A stretch of 64,000 nt of DNA. Origin: Acidobacteria bacterium UBA2999. Its GTDB lineage: Bacteria; Acidobacteriota; Vicinamibacteria; Vicinamibacterales; UBA2999. The stretch lies in assembly GCA_002346475.1 (NCBI GenBank), contig DDZV01000044.1, forward strand, positions 25,085 to 89,084, read 5' to 3'. Shown in pieces: positions 38,023-47,339 of this stretch; the first letter of the stretch is position 1, and each line of letters opens with the position of its first letter. The notes beneath the pieces are model-generated. The model made no database searches. It was not told the origin of the DNA and saw only the letters and a program-made list of their open reading frames with translations. The position numbers and the translations under genes are program-made.

Positions 38023-39207
38023 CTAGGCGGTCTTATTTGCCAAATGGGATAGTTGGTTTAATGTAGCCTCTAGAAGATTGTCTGGTGTTGATGCTCCAGA
38101 GGTAAGTCCGATTTGCACTTTACCTGCTTGTGGCAACCAAGCGTGACTGGTTATTTCCTCTTTACTTCCTACCGGTTTGTGTTTAATTGCATCTGTTGAG
38201 ACGAGGCAAGATGGTTCGGCTATATGGTATGTGTTGATTTTACTCGTACAGATTCGAGCCAGATTGCAAGTATTACTGCTGTTATATCCTCCGATTACGA
38301 TCATTAAGTTGAGATGAGTTTTATCGAGTAGATGAGTCACTGCATCTTGCCGATCTTGTGTAGCGCTACATATAGTGTCGAAGGCAAGAAACTGCGAGTT
38401 AAGGGACGCTTTCCCATAGCGTGTTGCGATGGCTTCTCGAAACATTTCTCCGATCTTGAGAGATTCTGAGCTAAGCATTGTTGTTTGATTTGCACAACCT
38501 ATACGGACAAGATCTCGCTTTGGATCAAAGCCTGGTGAGATTGCCTTGGAAAACCTCTTGAGAAATTTCCTTGTCTCCCCGCCAGAACGGATGTAGTCAC
38601 ACACAATAGCTGCTTCATTTTGATCAAGGACAATGAGGTAGTGTCCAGAACTCGTTTTGAGAGCCTGAGAAGCGGTTGCCTGGGTTTCTTCATGCCAGTA
38701 CTTCCCGTGGATTACAGAGGTGTAGCCTTCTTCCGTATAGCGTTTTACATTTTTCCATACATTGAGGACAGAACCGCAGGTGGTGTCCACTAACGTACAG
38801 CCTTGGTTTCCCAAGAGTTCGAGTGTGCGAATTGTTACCCCAAAAGCAGGAATAATAACAACGTCACTTGGAGTGAGAGCATTGATGCTTTCGTCTTGAT
38901 CACTAAGAAATCGGATCCCATGGCTACGAAGCTGCTCGTTTACGTGCGGATTATGAATAATTTCACCTGTCAAAAAAATTTGACGGTCAGGAAAGCGCTT
39001 ATGGGCTTGGTAGGCATAGTCAACGGCGCGATCGACTCCGTAGCAGAAGCCAAATTCTTCTGCTAAATGTACAGTGAGCCTGCCTTCAGTAAATTGAAAA
39101 TTGTTTTCCTTAATTTTAGAAACTAGAGGGCTGTTATAGCTCTGGGCGAGAATTTCTGAAACTTCATGCTTGAGTTCGAGGCCTTTTCGAAAGATAAGGG
39201 GGGGCAC
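38023..39207 (-). CDS. ispH: 4-hydroxy-3-methylbut-2-enyl diphosphate reductase (long form)
   Basis: Last enzyme of the DXP isoprenoid pathway; a 4Fe-4S enzyme reducing HMBPP to IPP and DMAPP. The three cluster cysteines are C55 (FGFCYGV), C144 (TTCGSV) and C280 (CSATQDRQ). At 394 residues it belongs to the long cyanobacterial/plant-like form rather than the 316-residue E. coli form, with about 45 extra N-terminal residues and an expanded middle. The start is a GTG lying 6 bases after a perfect TATAAT. Confidence 0.95.
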   Translation of the reverse strand: MPPLIFRKGLELKHEVSEILAQSYNSPLVSKIKENNFQFTEGRLTVHLAEEFGFCYGVDRAVDYAYQAHKRFPDRQIFLTGEIIHNPHVNEQLRSHGIRFLSDQDESINALTPSDVVIIPAFGVTIRTLELLGNQGCTLVDTTCGSVLNVWKNVKRYTEEGYTSVIHGKYWHEETQATASQALKTSSGHYLIVLDQNEAAIVCDYIRSGGETRKFLKRFSKAISPGFDPKRDLVRIGCANQTTMLSSESLKIGEMFREAIATRYGKASLNSQFLAFDTICSATQDRQDAVTHLLDKTHLNLMIVIGGYNSSNTCNLARICTSKINTYHIAEPSCLVSTDAIKHKPVGSKEEITSHAWLPQAGKVQIGLTSGASTPDNLLEATLNQLSHLANKTA

Positions 39208-39213
39208 CTTTTC

Positions 39214-39219
39214 ATTATA
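39214..39219 (-). promoter_or_regulatory. -10 element of ispH, leaderless arrangement
   Basis: TATAAT on the minus strand, six bases before the GTG start of ispH; no space for a ribosome binding site. A -35 is not clear. Confidence 0.5.
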
Positions 39220-39357
39220 GTTTCATGAAGCTAATTACATGATGTCTTGTCTTTGACAATTGTGATCTTGGCTAAATTTTGAATTAGATAGGTAGTTAGC
39301 TTCTATTTTGAGTAGCTACTGCTGTATATTATTTAGTTGTTAATAAACGGAGCATAG

Positions 39358-40953
39358 ATGTCAAAACAGGCCGAACGCTTAGAAGAACTACAGAAAGCTG
39401 GAATTCTTGAAGTCAAAAAAGCTTATTGGAATTTAAATGAGCCAGAGCTATATGAGGAAGCAATTCGCCGGGGAGAAGGCATTATTGCCGCCGAAGGTCC
39501 AATAGTTTGTACTACCGGTTCGAATACAGGGCGTTCGCCGAACGATAAGTTTACGGTCCGAGAACCCTCAAGTGAAAAAAATATTCATTGGGGCAATGTG
39601 AACAAGGACATTGACGCTAAGAGTTTTGACTTGCTCCACACAGACATTGTGAGCTATTTGGCTGACAAGGAGGTTTTTGTTCTTGATGGCTGGGCGGGGG
39701 CCGATTCCAACTATCGTCTTCCTATTCGCGTTGTAAACGAACTTGCCTGGAACAATCTTTTTGCCAGAAATATGTTTATTGCAGAATCGGATCCTGCGCT
39801 ACTAGCCAAACATCAACCAGAGTTTACTGTGATTTCTGCGCCAGGTTTCAAGGCTGATCCAAAGAGACACCAGACAAAATCAGATGTTTTTATCGTAGTG
39901 CACTTTGGACGTAAGTTGGTTCTTGTAGGTGGCACCAGCTATGCAGGAGAAGTAAAAAAATCAATTTTTAGTGTGATGAATTACTTGCTTCCACTTAAGG
40001 GTGTACTTTCAATGCATTGTTCAGCCAATATCGGCCCTGACGGTGACACTGCATTATTCTTTGGACTTTCTGGTACTGGAAAAACCACTCTTTCCAGCGA
40101 TCCCAATCGCCGTTTAATTGGAGACGATGAGCATGGTTGGAGCGATACTGGGGTATTCAATTTTGAAGGTGGTTGTTACGCAAAGGTGATCAAGCTTTCG
40201 TCAGAGGCTGAACCACAAATCTATGCTACGACTCGACGGTTTGGAACAATCCTTGAGAATGTTGTTGTTGATTCAAATAGGAATCTAGATTTAGACAATG
40301 ATTCATTGACTGAAAATACGCGTGGTTCTTATCCGATATCTTTTATTGATAATGCTGTTGCGTCTGGTCAAGGTGGACACCCGACTAACATTGTTATGTT
40401 GACTGCAGATGCCTACGGCGTTTTACCGCCTATTGCGCGTCTTACACCTGATGGCGCTGCGTACCACTTCCTTTCTGGCTATACTGCAAAAGTTGCAGGA
40501 ACTGAACGTGGTGTTACTGAGCCAAAAGCGGCATTTAGCACATGTTTTGGGGCACCATTCCTTCCGCTTAATCCAAATATATATGCAGAGTTGCTTACTG
40601 AGAAGATCGCTGCTCATAATGCGCGTGTTTGGTTAGTTAATACCGGATGGACGGGGGGCGCTTATGGCACAGGCTCACGAATGTCAATTGCGCATACGCG
40701 TGCCATGATCACAGCAGCTTTGACTGGTGCATTAGATCAGGTTGACTACCAGACGCATGAAATCTTTAATTTTGATGTGCCGAAATCTTGCCCGAATGTT
40801 CCAGTAAAAATTCTAGACCCGCGTGGAACATGGGCAGACCCGAGTGCTTATGATAAACAAGCTCACGAACTTGCGGCAATGTTTGTAAAGAACTTTGAAA
40901 AATTTAAGAAAGACGTTTCTCCAGCTGTTGTTTCTGCTGGGCCGAAGATGTGA
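39358..40953 (+). CDS. pckA: Phosphoenolpyruvate carboxykinase (ATP)
   Basis: Converts oxaloacetate and ATP to PEP, CO2 and ADP at the head of gluconeogenesis. The 531 residues include GSNTGRSPNDKF, the kinase-1a P-loop GLSGTGKTT (236-244), the 2a motif LIGDDEHGW and FNFEGGCYAK, all typical of the ATP form. GGAG lies 5 bases before the ATG. gatB begins within the stop codon region (GTG overlapping TGA), so the two may be cotranscribed. Confidence 0.97.
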   Translation: MSKQAERLEELQKAGILEVKKAYWNLNEPELYEEAIRRGEGIIAAEGPIVCTTGSNTGRSPNDKFTVREPSSEKNIHWGNVNKDIDAKSFDLLHTDIVSYLADKEVFVLDGWAGADSNYRLPIRVVNELAWNNLFARNMFIAESDPALLAKHQPEFTVISAPGFKADPKRHQTKSDVFIVVHFGRKLVLVGGTSYAGEVKKSIFSVMNYLLPLKGVLSMHCSANIGPDGDTALFFGLSGTGKTTLSSDPNRRLIGDDEHGWSDTGVFNFEGGCYAKVIKLSSEAEPQIYATTRRFGTILENVVVDSNRNLDLDNDSLTENTRGSYPISFIDNAVASGQGGHPTNIVMLTADAYGVLPPIARLTPDGAAYHFLSGYTAKVAGTERGVTEPKAAFSTCFGAPFLPLNPNIYAELLTEKIAAHNARVWLVNTGWTGGAYGTGSRMSIAHTRAMITAALTGALDQVDYQTHEIFNFDVPKSCPNVPVKILDPRGTWADPSAYDKQAHELAAMFVKNFEKFKKDVSPAVVSAGPKM

Positions 40954-42395
40954 GTTACGAAACAGTCATCGGGCTTGAAATTCACGCCCAGCTCCGAACA
41001 CAGACAAAAATATTTTGTGGGTGTAGCACTGAATTTGGTGCTACGCCTAATTCTCAAGTGTGCCCAGTTTGTTTAGGATTACCTGGAGCGTTACCTGTAC
41101 TTAACCGACATGCTGTAGATTTAGCCATTAAGGCGGCGCTGGCTTTAGGTTGTGAGATTCAAGACCTTTCAATCTTTGCTAGAAAAAATTATTTTTATCC
41201 TGATCTCCCGAAGGGATATCAAATCTCACAATATGAACAGCCTTTAGCATTAAAAGGTTTAGTTAGATTTGATGTTAGTGGTCACTCGCGGTCTGTTGGA
41301 ATTACACGTGTTCATATGGAAGAGGATGCAGGAAAATCACTTCACGAAGGTTTCAGTAGTTCCGAGTTCTGTACTTACCTTGATTTTAATAGGAGCGGAG
41401 TGCCGTTAGTTGAGATTGTTACTGAGCCAGAGATGCGTTCTTCTGACGAGGCCGCTGCCTTTTTTACCTGGTTGAGAGACATGCTTGTTTGGCTTGGCGT
41501 AAACGATGGCAACATGGAAGAAGGTAGTCTAAGATGCGATGCTAATGTATCAATAAGGCCAGTTGGTCAATCGTCGCTAGGAACAAAGGTTGAAGTTAAA
41601 AACATCAATTCTTTCCGCTATCTTCAAAAAGCTCTTAACTACGAAGTTGATCGTCAGATTGATGTTGTAGATAAAGGAGAGGCTATACAGCAAGAAACAC
41701 GTCTTTGGGATTCTGCCGGCTCCCGCACATTGTCAATGCGTAGCAAGGAAGAAGCTCATGATTATCGTTATTTCCCCGAACCGGACCTTCCGCCCTTGGT
41801 TACTGATACTGAGCGTGTAGCGGCTGTTCGAGCGACGATGCCAGAGCTTCCAGACGCGCGGCGACTCAGATTTATCAAAGAATATGGAATTCCAGAATAT
41901 GATGCTGGAGTGTTGACCCAAACTGTTGAGCTAGCTGATTATTTTGAGGAGACAGTTGCTGCAGGTGTGAGTGGCAAGGGTGCTAGTAATTGGATTATGG
42001 GTGAGTTGCTTCGCATTATTAAAGAGAACAACGTAGAGATTGGAAGCGTTTCATTAAAACCCAATGCTCTAGCTGGACTCATTGCTTTGATTGAAAAGGG
42101 TGTTATTAGCAGTTCGACCGCAAAAGACGTATTTGGAAAGATGTATGAGTCTAACCAGCCAGCTTCTGAAATTGTTGAGCGTGAGGGGCTTGCTCAAATT
42201 GGTGACAAAGAGTCACTTCATAAAATTGTATGTAAAACTATTGATGCAAATGCAGACGCAGTGACGCAATATCAAGCTGGGAAGCATGTGGCATTGGGGT
42301 TTTTGATAGGCCAAGTGATGAAGGCTAGTCAAGGCAAAGCTAATCCAAAGCTTGTCAATGAGTTGCTTAAAGAAGAGTTAGGCAAGAATTTTTAG
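40950..42395 (+). CDS. gatB: Aspartyl/glutamyl-tRNA amidotransferase subunit B
   Basis: Part of the GatCAB complex that makes Gln-tRNA or Asn-tRNA from misacylated Glu/Asp-tRNA. The 481 residues begin YETVIGLEIHAQLRT, followed by the kinase-domain blocks CPVCLGLPGALPVLN and DFNRSGVPLVEIVTEPE, and the C-terminal YqeY-like helical domain (GKANPKLVNELL). The GTG start overlaps the pckA stop by 4 bases. gatA and gatC are outside the window. Confidence 0.96.
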   Translation: MSYETVIGLEIHAQLRTQTKIFCGCSTEFGATPNSQVCPVCLGLPGALPVLNRHAVDLAIKAALALGCEIQDLSIFARKNYFYPDLPKGYQISQYEQPLALKGLVRFDVSGHSRSVGITRVHMEEDAGKSLHEGFSSSEFCTYLDFNRSGVPLVEIVTEPEMRSSDEAAAFFTWLRDMLVWLGVNDGNMEEGSLRCDANVSIRPVGQSSLGTKVEVKNINSFRYLQKALNYEVDRQIDVVDKGEAIQQETRLWDSAGSRTLSMRSKEEAHDYRYFPEPDLPPLVTDTERVAAVRATMPELPDARRLRFIKEYGIPEYDAGVLTQTVELADYFEETVAAGVSGKGASNWIMGELLRIIKENNVEIGSVSLKPNALAGLIALIEKGVISSSTAKDVFGKMYESNQPASEIVEREGLAQIGDKESLHKIVCKTIDANADAVTQYQAGKHVALGFLIGQVMKASQGKANPKLVNELLKEELGKNF

Positions 42396-42426
42396 AACTC
42401 GAACTAATTTGCTAAGTTCAATAAAG

Positions 42427-42485
42427 AAAGCCTGTTTTCCAAAGGCGAGAAGGAAAGCATTTTTCTAAACTAGACAGGCTTTTTA
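42427..42485 (+). terminator. Probable terminator after gatB with nested hairpin
   Basis: AAAGCCTGT (42427-42435) pairs perfectly with ACAGGCTTT (42474-42482) followed by more T. The enclosed loop holds a smaller TTTCC/GGAAA hairpin (42436-42456). The large loop is unusual for an intrinsic terminator. Confidence 0.5.
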
Positions 42486-42492
42486 GTAACTA

Positions 42493-42852
42493 TTGACAGT
42501 TGCTGTCTTTGCTGATTACACTCAGGTTGGTTTTTATTTGTCGTTACAAACATTACCGGGGCAATCGTCACATAGTGTTTTTAGTTCTCGTCCAAAGGGC
42601 GATTGTGATGCTGTGTACAATTTTTACCGAGAAGAATTTTTCCGCTGTCAGCGTTGTCTAGAGGCTCAGCGTGAATACTATTCGGAAACAACTATTCAGG
42701 ATGTTGAGCGGGTTTTGATGCTCATCATGGCGAAGCTTGAAAGTCTTTGTACAAGCTCTGATACAAGCCACCAAGTTCTTGATCGTCTCCTTCATCAATT
42801 TAATATAGTCACCGGCTCCTCTACCTGGTCTGAACCACGACAGGTTAACTAA
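42493..42852 (+). CDS. Possible small unknown protein (low confidence)
   Basis: Open frame of up to 119 codons between gatB and the glycerate kinase gene. It is not recognised. Visible features are a FFRCQRCLEAQREYY stretch with CxxC and an amphipathic helical C-terminal half. The TTG at 42493 is part of a perfect TTGACA with a TTACAC about 17 bases later, so that is more likely a promoter; a later TTG at 42538 is a possible start. If the frame is not real, the stretch 42396-42881 holds only the hairpin and promoter. Confidence 0.35.
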   Translation: MTVAVFADYTQVGFYLSLQTLPGQSSHSVFSSRPKGDCDAVYNFYREEFFRCQRCLEAQREYYSETTIQDVERVLMLIMAKLESLCTSSDTSHQVLDRLLHQFNIVTGSSTWSEPRQVN

Positions 42853-42881
42853 CACTGACCCTCCTTGATCTCCGCCACGAT

Positions 42882-44192
42882 GTGTTGGCGATTATATCTT
42901 CAGCAATTGTTGCAGCTGACGCGCGCACCCTTATTGAGACTTCCTTAGCAGACGTTAGCTTACGTCGTCGACTGGTAGATTCTTCTGCTTTAGATGTAAT
43001 TTCCGTTGGGAAAGCAGCAGACGGCATGCTGGCTGGAGTTCAGGCAGTTTCTCTGAAACCACTACGTCGTGTAATTGGTATAGGTATAAATAGCAGGCCC
43101 GTACAGTCTTCTGATGTTGAGTGGTATAGAGGGTCTCATCCAATTCCAGGAGAGAATAGTGTTAGGGCAGCCAAGCGTGCAATGGAGATTGCTAGTCTGA
43201 GCCGTCCGGAAGATCACCTGCTAGTATGTTTATCTGGCGGTGCATCATCCTTAATGGCATTGCCAAATAGGGAAGTCTCGCTCCGAGATAAGCAGCAAAC
43301 AATTCGACTATTACTTGAGAGGGGGGCTGATATTACGGAACTCAATACGGTCCGTAAGCATTTATCCAGGATTAAAGGAGGACGTTTATCCGAGGCCTGC
43401 GCAGGGACAGTTTCTACTCTGGTGATATCTGATGTGGTCGGTGACGAGCTTTCGGTGATTGGTTCTGGTCCTACTGTTTCTGATCCGACTCAGCCTGGGA
43501 TGGCGCTTGAAGTATTAGAAAAATTTGGTGGACGAGAATCTTATCCGAAGCAAGTGGTAGCTTTTCTAGAGGACAAAAAAGCATCTGATTCTAGTGAAAG
43601 CAGATTGTCTTCTAGGATATTAAATACAAAAAATCATACTCGAATCGTTGGTAACGGGCGTGTTGTTGTAGAGGGAGCTCGTCGGGCTGCAGAGGATCGA
43701 GGATATCGAGTTAACGTTCTCCCAGAGCCGATCGTCGGTGAAGCCCGTACTGTAGCGTTGACGTACGCAAACGATCTATTGCAAGTCTCTCGAGGGTTGA
43801 AAGCGCCCCTATGTCTTATTGCTTCAGGAGAAACAACCGTTCGGGTAACTGGCGCAGGGTCTGGTGGGAGAAACCAAGAATTTGCCCTAGCATTAGCCCT
43901 TGAGGTTAAGAAGTTTGATATAGATGTAGTTGTTGCAAGTATCGGGACTGATGGGATTGATGGTCCAACTAATGCAGCTGGTGCGATAATTGATACAACG
44001 ACAATCGTTAGGGCAAGTAACGCAGGATTAAAAGCACCTAGTCATTATCTAAAGGAAAATAATTCTTACGAATTTTTTTCTAGGCTTGGAGATCTTATTA
44101 GAACTGGTCAAACTGAGACTAATGTTGGCGATCTTCACGTTGCTTTAATAGCAAATAGTTCTGAGAATTTTGAGTCTATTCCACATTTCTGA
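42882..44192 (+). CDS. Glycerate 2-kinase (DUF4147/MOFRL type)
   Basis: Phosphorylates D-glycerate, feeding glycerate into glycolysis or the serine cycle. The 436 residues contain GKAADGM, the SGGASSLM loop, ELNTVRKHLSRIKGGRL, SDVVGDELSVIGSGPTVSDPT and the C-terminal MOFRL domain with SGETTVRVTGAGSGGRNQE and GTDGIDGPTNAAG. The start is a GTG; homologues often begin about 9 residues earlier, where only a CTG is in frame. Its stop overlaps the rnr ATG by one base (TGATG). Confidence 0.88.
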   Translation: MLAIISSAIVAADARTLIETSLADVSLRRRLVDSSALDVISVGKAADGMLAGVQAVSLKPLRRVIGIGINSRPVQSSDVEWYRGSHPIPGENSVRAAKRAMEIASLSRPEDHLLVCLSGGASSLMALPNREVSLRDKQQTIRLLLERGADITELNTVRKHLSRIKGGRLSEACAGTVSTLVISDVVGDELSVIGSGPTVSDPTQPGMALEVLEKFGGRESYPKQVVAFLEDKKASDSSESRLSSRILNTKNHTRIVGNGRVVVEGARRAAEDRGYRVNVLPEPIVGEARTVALTYANDLLQVSRGLKAPLCLIASGETTVRVTGAGSGGRNQEFALALALEVKKFDIDVVVASIGTDGIDGPTNAAGAIIDTTTIVRASNAGLKAPSHYLKENNSYEFFSRLGDLIRTGQTETNVGDLHVALIANSSENFESIPHF

Positions 44193-46498
44193 TGCCACCA
44201 ATAAATAATCTTCTTAGCCTGATTCGAAAAAACGTGCCTTATCCAGCAACATCAGAAGAAATTTTTCAGTTGCTCAGAATTTCAAATAAACAGAGATCTG
44301 ACTTTACTCGGCAATTTAAGGTTTTAATCTCCAAAGGTAAGTTGGTTCAGGGACGAGGAGATCGCTTTAGTCTTCCTGAGATGAAAAATTTTACAGTTGG
44401 TCGATTGGTTACGAATCCAGCTGGCTTCGGTTTCGTGATCCCAGACGATATTCATAACAGCACGAAAACTCAGAAGAGGTCAAGAGATCAGGATATTCAT
44501 ATTAGTTCTGGAAATCTAATGAACGCAATGCATGGGGACCGTGTTGTCGTTCGTATTAAACGGCGGACAAAAGCAGGCGTGGATGGACAAATTGTTCAAA
44601 TTCTTGAACGAGGCAACCCAAGGGTGGTCGGGTCTTTTCAACGCACTGACCTAGGGGTTGCCTATGTTGTGCCTTTTGATCGTCGGTTGCTAATGAATAT
44701 TAAGTTAGTAGTTAAAAGTAAATTTGATGTCAAGCCTGGTCACATAGTAGTTATTGAAATAACACGATGGCCGTCTGAAGCACATCAGCCTGTTGGAAGG
44801 ATTATTAAAGTCCTTGGTTCGTTAGATGAGCCAGGTGTTGATACAAGCGTTGTCATTCACATGTGTGGCATCCCAGAGACACATAGTCAGGATGCTTTAA
44901 ATGAGGGGCGACGTTTAGGTGCAACTGTAAAGAAAAGCGACCTGGAAGGACGTACGGATTTTCGTTCTTTAGTAACAGTAACTATTGATGGGGAAGATGC
45001 TAGAGATTTTGATGATGCAATTACCATTGAGAAACTCAAGGACGGTCATTATCGCCTGGGTGTTCATATTGCAGATGTTGCGCATTATGTAAAAGAGGGA
45101 GGGGCTCTAGATATTGATGCCTATCAGAGAGGGACTTCTGTTTATTTTTCTGAAAGGGCAGTTCATATGTTTCCCTCAGAACTTTCCACAGAACTATGTA
45201 GCCTAAAGCCAAATGTGAATCGACTTGTTCAATCGTGTTTTATGGATCTTAATAGTAGTGGACAGGTTGTTAGGTACGAATTACATGACAGCGTAATTAG
45301 AAGCAATGCTCGGATGACCTATTCTGAGGTGAAAGAAATTTTAGTTGATCGTAATGACGTGCTGAGGTCGAAGTATAAATCGTTAGTGCCAAAGTTTGAA
45401 CTCATGCAGGAGTTGTTTGAGTTGCTTCATAAGAAACGAAAACTCAGGGGAACTATAGATTTTGATCTTCCTGAAGCTAAAGTGGTCATGACTCAAAAGG
45501 GAGAGGTTAAGGAAGTCGTTGCGGTTGAGAGGAATGTAGCTCATCGTATTATTGAAGAGTTCATGCTTTTAGCCAATGAAACTGTAGCAGAGCATCTAGA
45601 TAGGAACAGTATTCCAGCTCTTTATCGCATTCATGAATCACCTGATGCAAATAAAGTAGAAGACTTTAAATATTTTATTAAAACTCTTGGACACGGTCTT
45701 GGTGTAGGCAGGACACTGGTCAAGCCTAAACACTTTCAACAGCTTATCGACCGCGTTCGTGGCACATCAGAAGAACGACCGATTTCCTCCCTAATGCTCA
45801 GAACAATGCAGAGAGCGCGCTACGATGCTTTGAGTCTTGGTCATTTTGGATTGGGAACTAAGTATTACACGCATTTTACATCCCCAATTCGTCGGTACCC
45901 TGACCTAGTTGTCCATCGGATGTTGCGGGAGTCAAGGCAAGGTAAGTTGTTGCGGAAACGTCGAGAAAACCTTACTCAGACCCTTCCTAAAATTGCCCAG
46001 CAGATGTCTGAGATGGAACGTCGAGCTACTGAAGCTGAACGCCAACTTTTACAGTGGAGGAAGGTTCGTTTCATGTTGGATAAGGTTGGTGACGAGTTTG
46101 AAAGTTATGTGACCGGAGTTTCTTCAGCGGGCGTTTTTGTGGAGCTTATTGAACACTATGTTGAAGGACTTGTTCCTATATCAAGTATGGCAGATGACTA
46201 CTATCGATTAATTGAAGGAGACCAAAAGCTCAGAGGTGAAAATACGAAGAAGGAGTACCGTCTTGGTGATAAAGTACTTGTTCAGGTTGTCCAAGTTAAT
46301 CTAGAAAAAAAACAGATAGATTTTGGAATAATTGAGATTCTTGACAGCATCAGACGTAAAACAAGGCCTGCTAAGGTCAAAGGGCGCAAGTCGAAGACTG
46401 ATAAGCGTCGCTCGACGCGCCCAGGTCGACGTGAGCGTTCAGAAAAACGAAGAACCAAAAGACCAAAGAGTAATACAGTAAAGGCTAGATCTAAGTGA
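44192..46498 (+). CDS. rnr: Ribonuclease R
   Basis: Processive 3'-5' exoribonuclease of the RNase II/R family that degrades structured RNA. The 768 residues consist of an N-terminal winged helix (about 1-65), cold-shock domains, the RNB catalytic domain from about 255 with the aspartate cluster in DARDFDDAI (near 267), TSPIRRYPDLVVHR, and an S1 domain near 620-705. A very basic Lys/Arg-rich tail of about 60 residues follows, typical for RNA unwinding. It is convergent with tatA, 7 bases apart. Confidence 0.96.
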   Translation: MPPINNLLSLIRKNVPYPATSEEIFQLLRISNKQRSDFTRQFKVLISKGKLVQGRGDRFSLPEMKNFTVGRLVTNPAGFGFVIPDDIHNSTKTQKRSRDQDIHISSGNLMNAMHGDRVVVRIKRRTKAGVDGQIVQILERGNPRVVGSFQRTDLGVAYVVPFDRRLLMNIKLVVKSKFDVKPGHIVVIEITRWPSEAHQPVGRIIKVLGSLDEPGVDTSVVIHMCGIPETHSQDALNEGRRLGATVKKSDLEGRTDFRSLVTVTIDGEDARDFDDAITIEKLKDGHYRLGVHIADVAHYVKEGGALDIDAYQRGTSVYFSERAVHMFPSELSTELCSLKPNVNRLVQSCFMDLNSSGQVVRYELHDSVIRSNARMTYSEVKEILVDRNDVLRSKYKSLVPKFELMQELFELLHKKRKLRGTIDFDLPEAKVVMTQKGEVKEVVAVERNVAHRIIEEFMLLANETVAEHLDRNSIPALYRIHESPDANKVEDFKYFIKTLGHGLGVGRTLVKPKHFQQLIDRVRGTSEERPISSLMLRTMQRARYDALSLGHFGLGTKYYTHFTSPIRRYPDLVVHRMLRESRQGKLLRKRRENLTQTLPKIAQQMSEMERRATEAERQLLQWRKVRFMLDKVGDEFESYVTGVSSAGVFVELIEHYVEGLVPISSMADDYYRLIEGDQKLRGENTKKEYRLGDKVLVQVVQVNLEKKQIDFGIIEILDSIRRKTRPAKVKGRKSKTDKRRSTRPGRRERSEKRRTKRPKSNTVKARSK

Positions 46499-46505
46499 AA
46501 CACTG

Positions 46506-46664
46506 CTACGACTTGGTCTCGTTATCGGCGTTTTCCTTTGTAGCAGCTTTAAAGTTTCGAATGCCTTTACCAATACCACGACCGATGTCGGGTAATCGGT
46601 TGGCACCGAAGATGAGGACGATGATAGCCAGGATGACAAGCATCTCTGGAAGGCCGACACTCAT
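46506..46664 (-). CDS. tatA: Sec-independent translocase subunit TatA
   Basis: Short gene of 52 codons on the minus strand. The product starts MSVGLPEMLVILAIIVLIFGANRLPDIG, with one membrane helix, the FG hinge and a basic amphipathic helix (GRGIGKGIRNFKAA), then a short acidic tail. This is the full pattern of TatA/TatE, which oligomerises to form the pore for folded proteins. The tail is much shorter than in E. coli TatA (89 residues). AAGGTG lies just upstream of the ATG. tatC is not in the window. Confidence 0.9.
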   Translation of the reverse strand: MSVGLPEMLVILAIIVLIFGANRLPDIGRGIGKGIRNFKAATKENADNETKS

Positions 46665-46720
46665 GATGCACCTTCTTTTATCAATGAGCCCAAAATCTGG
46701 ACTGTGTCAGAATTTACAAG

Positions 46721-46750
46721 CTACATTGTAGCACGCCCTTTTGAAAGGGC
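46721..46750. promoter_or_regulatory. Two adjacent palindromes between tatA and the YflT-like gene
   Basis: CTACA-T-TGTAG (46721-46731) is followed by GCCCTT-TTGA-AAGGGC (46735-46750), both perfect. The second overlaps the -35 element of the gene on the right. Confidence 0.45.
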
Positions 46751-46768
46751 TTGGTTCGCAGGCATAAT
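46741..46768 (+). promoter_or_regulatory. Promoter of the YflT-like gene
   Basis: TTGAAA (46741-46746), a 16-base spacer and CATAAT (46763-46768). The message would have a leader of about 25 bases with a GGAAGGAG ribosome site at 46787-46794. Confidence 0.45.
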
Positions 46769-46799
46769 AATAGAGGGGTAAGCGTTGGAAGGAGCTGAG

Positions 46800-47258
46800 A
46801 TGGTCGAGATGTCAAGTAGCCTCTTTACTGTAGGAGTTTTTCAGGATGTAAGTAGTGCGGAGAAGGGGTTGCAGGCACTTCTCGCACAAGGATTCTCCTC
46901 GGAGACTGTAAGCTTGATAGCAAAGCATTCTCTTGAGGTTGAAGAATTATGCAAGAGTGCTATCGGAACTACAGCGTCAACAATGGAGATCCATGGTTTA
47001 GGATCTGCTTGTGTGCATGGACTAATTGTTGAAGCGTTACAAGGATCCGATCAATTACTTGCGCGGTGTGGTATTGGAGCTTCAGCCAAACGAATTGGCT
47101 TTCAGTTGCACGATGGTCAGATTTTCGAGACGTTAACTGCCCGAGGCGGAGTTCTCGTTGCCGTAGCTACAGATGCTCGTGCATCAGATGCACTGACAGT
47201 GTTACTTTCATACGGAGGTGGAAATGCAGCTATCTCTGCTTGGCTTGGACGTGTGTAG
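46800..47258 (+). CDS. General stress YflT/17M-like domain protein
   Basis: A 152-residue soluble protein. Its N-terminal half (FTVGVFQDVSSAEKGLQALLAQGFSSETVSLIAK) fits the pattern of YflT/general stress protein 17M domains, in which an F-D/E-A-L repeat precedes a short strand. The C-terminal half contains a second copy-like alpha/beta unit ending VLVAVATDARASDALTVLLSYGG. The molecular role is not known. The ATG at 46800 was chosen for its GGAAGGAG site. tonB follows on the same strand. Confidence 0.55.
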   Translation: MVEMSSSLFTVGVFQDVSSAEKGLQALLAQGFSSETVSLIAKHSLEVEELCKSAIGTTASTMEIHGLGSACVHGLIVEALQGSDQLLARCGIGASAKRIGFQLHDGQIFETLTARGGVLVAVATDARASDALTVLLSYGGGNAAISAWLGRV

Positions 47259-47339
47259 CAATCATTGGGGCCTCTGTTAGCACGGAGCTCTATCTTGAAG
47301 CAATTTAAAACACAAGCTCTGTCGTACTTTGTGAAGAGC

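Noticed and set aside
46439..46660. 73-codon minus-strand frame across the tatA region
   Set aside because: The overlapping 52-codon frame gives an unmistakable TatA; the longer frame is its shadow.
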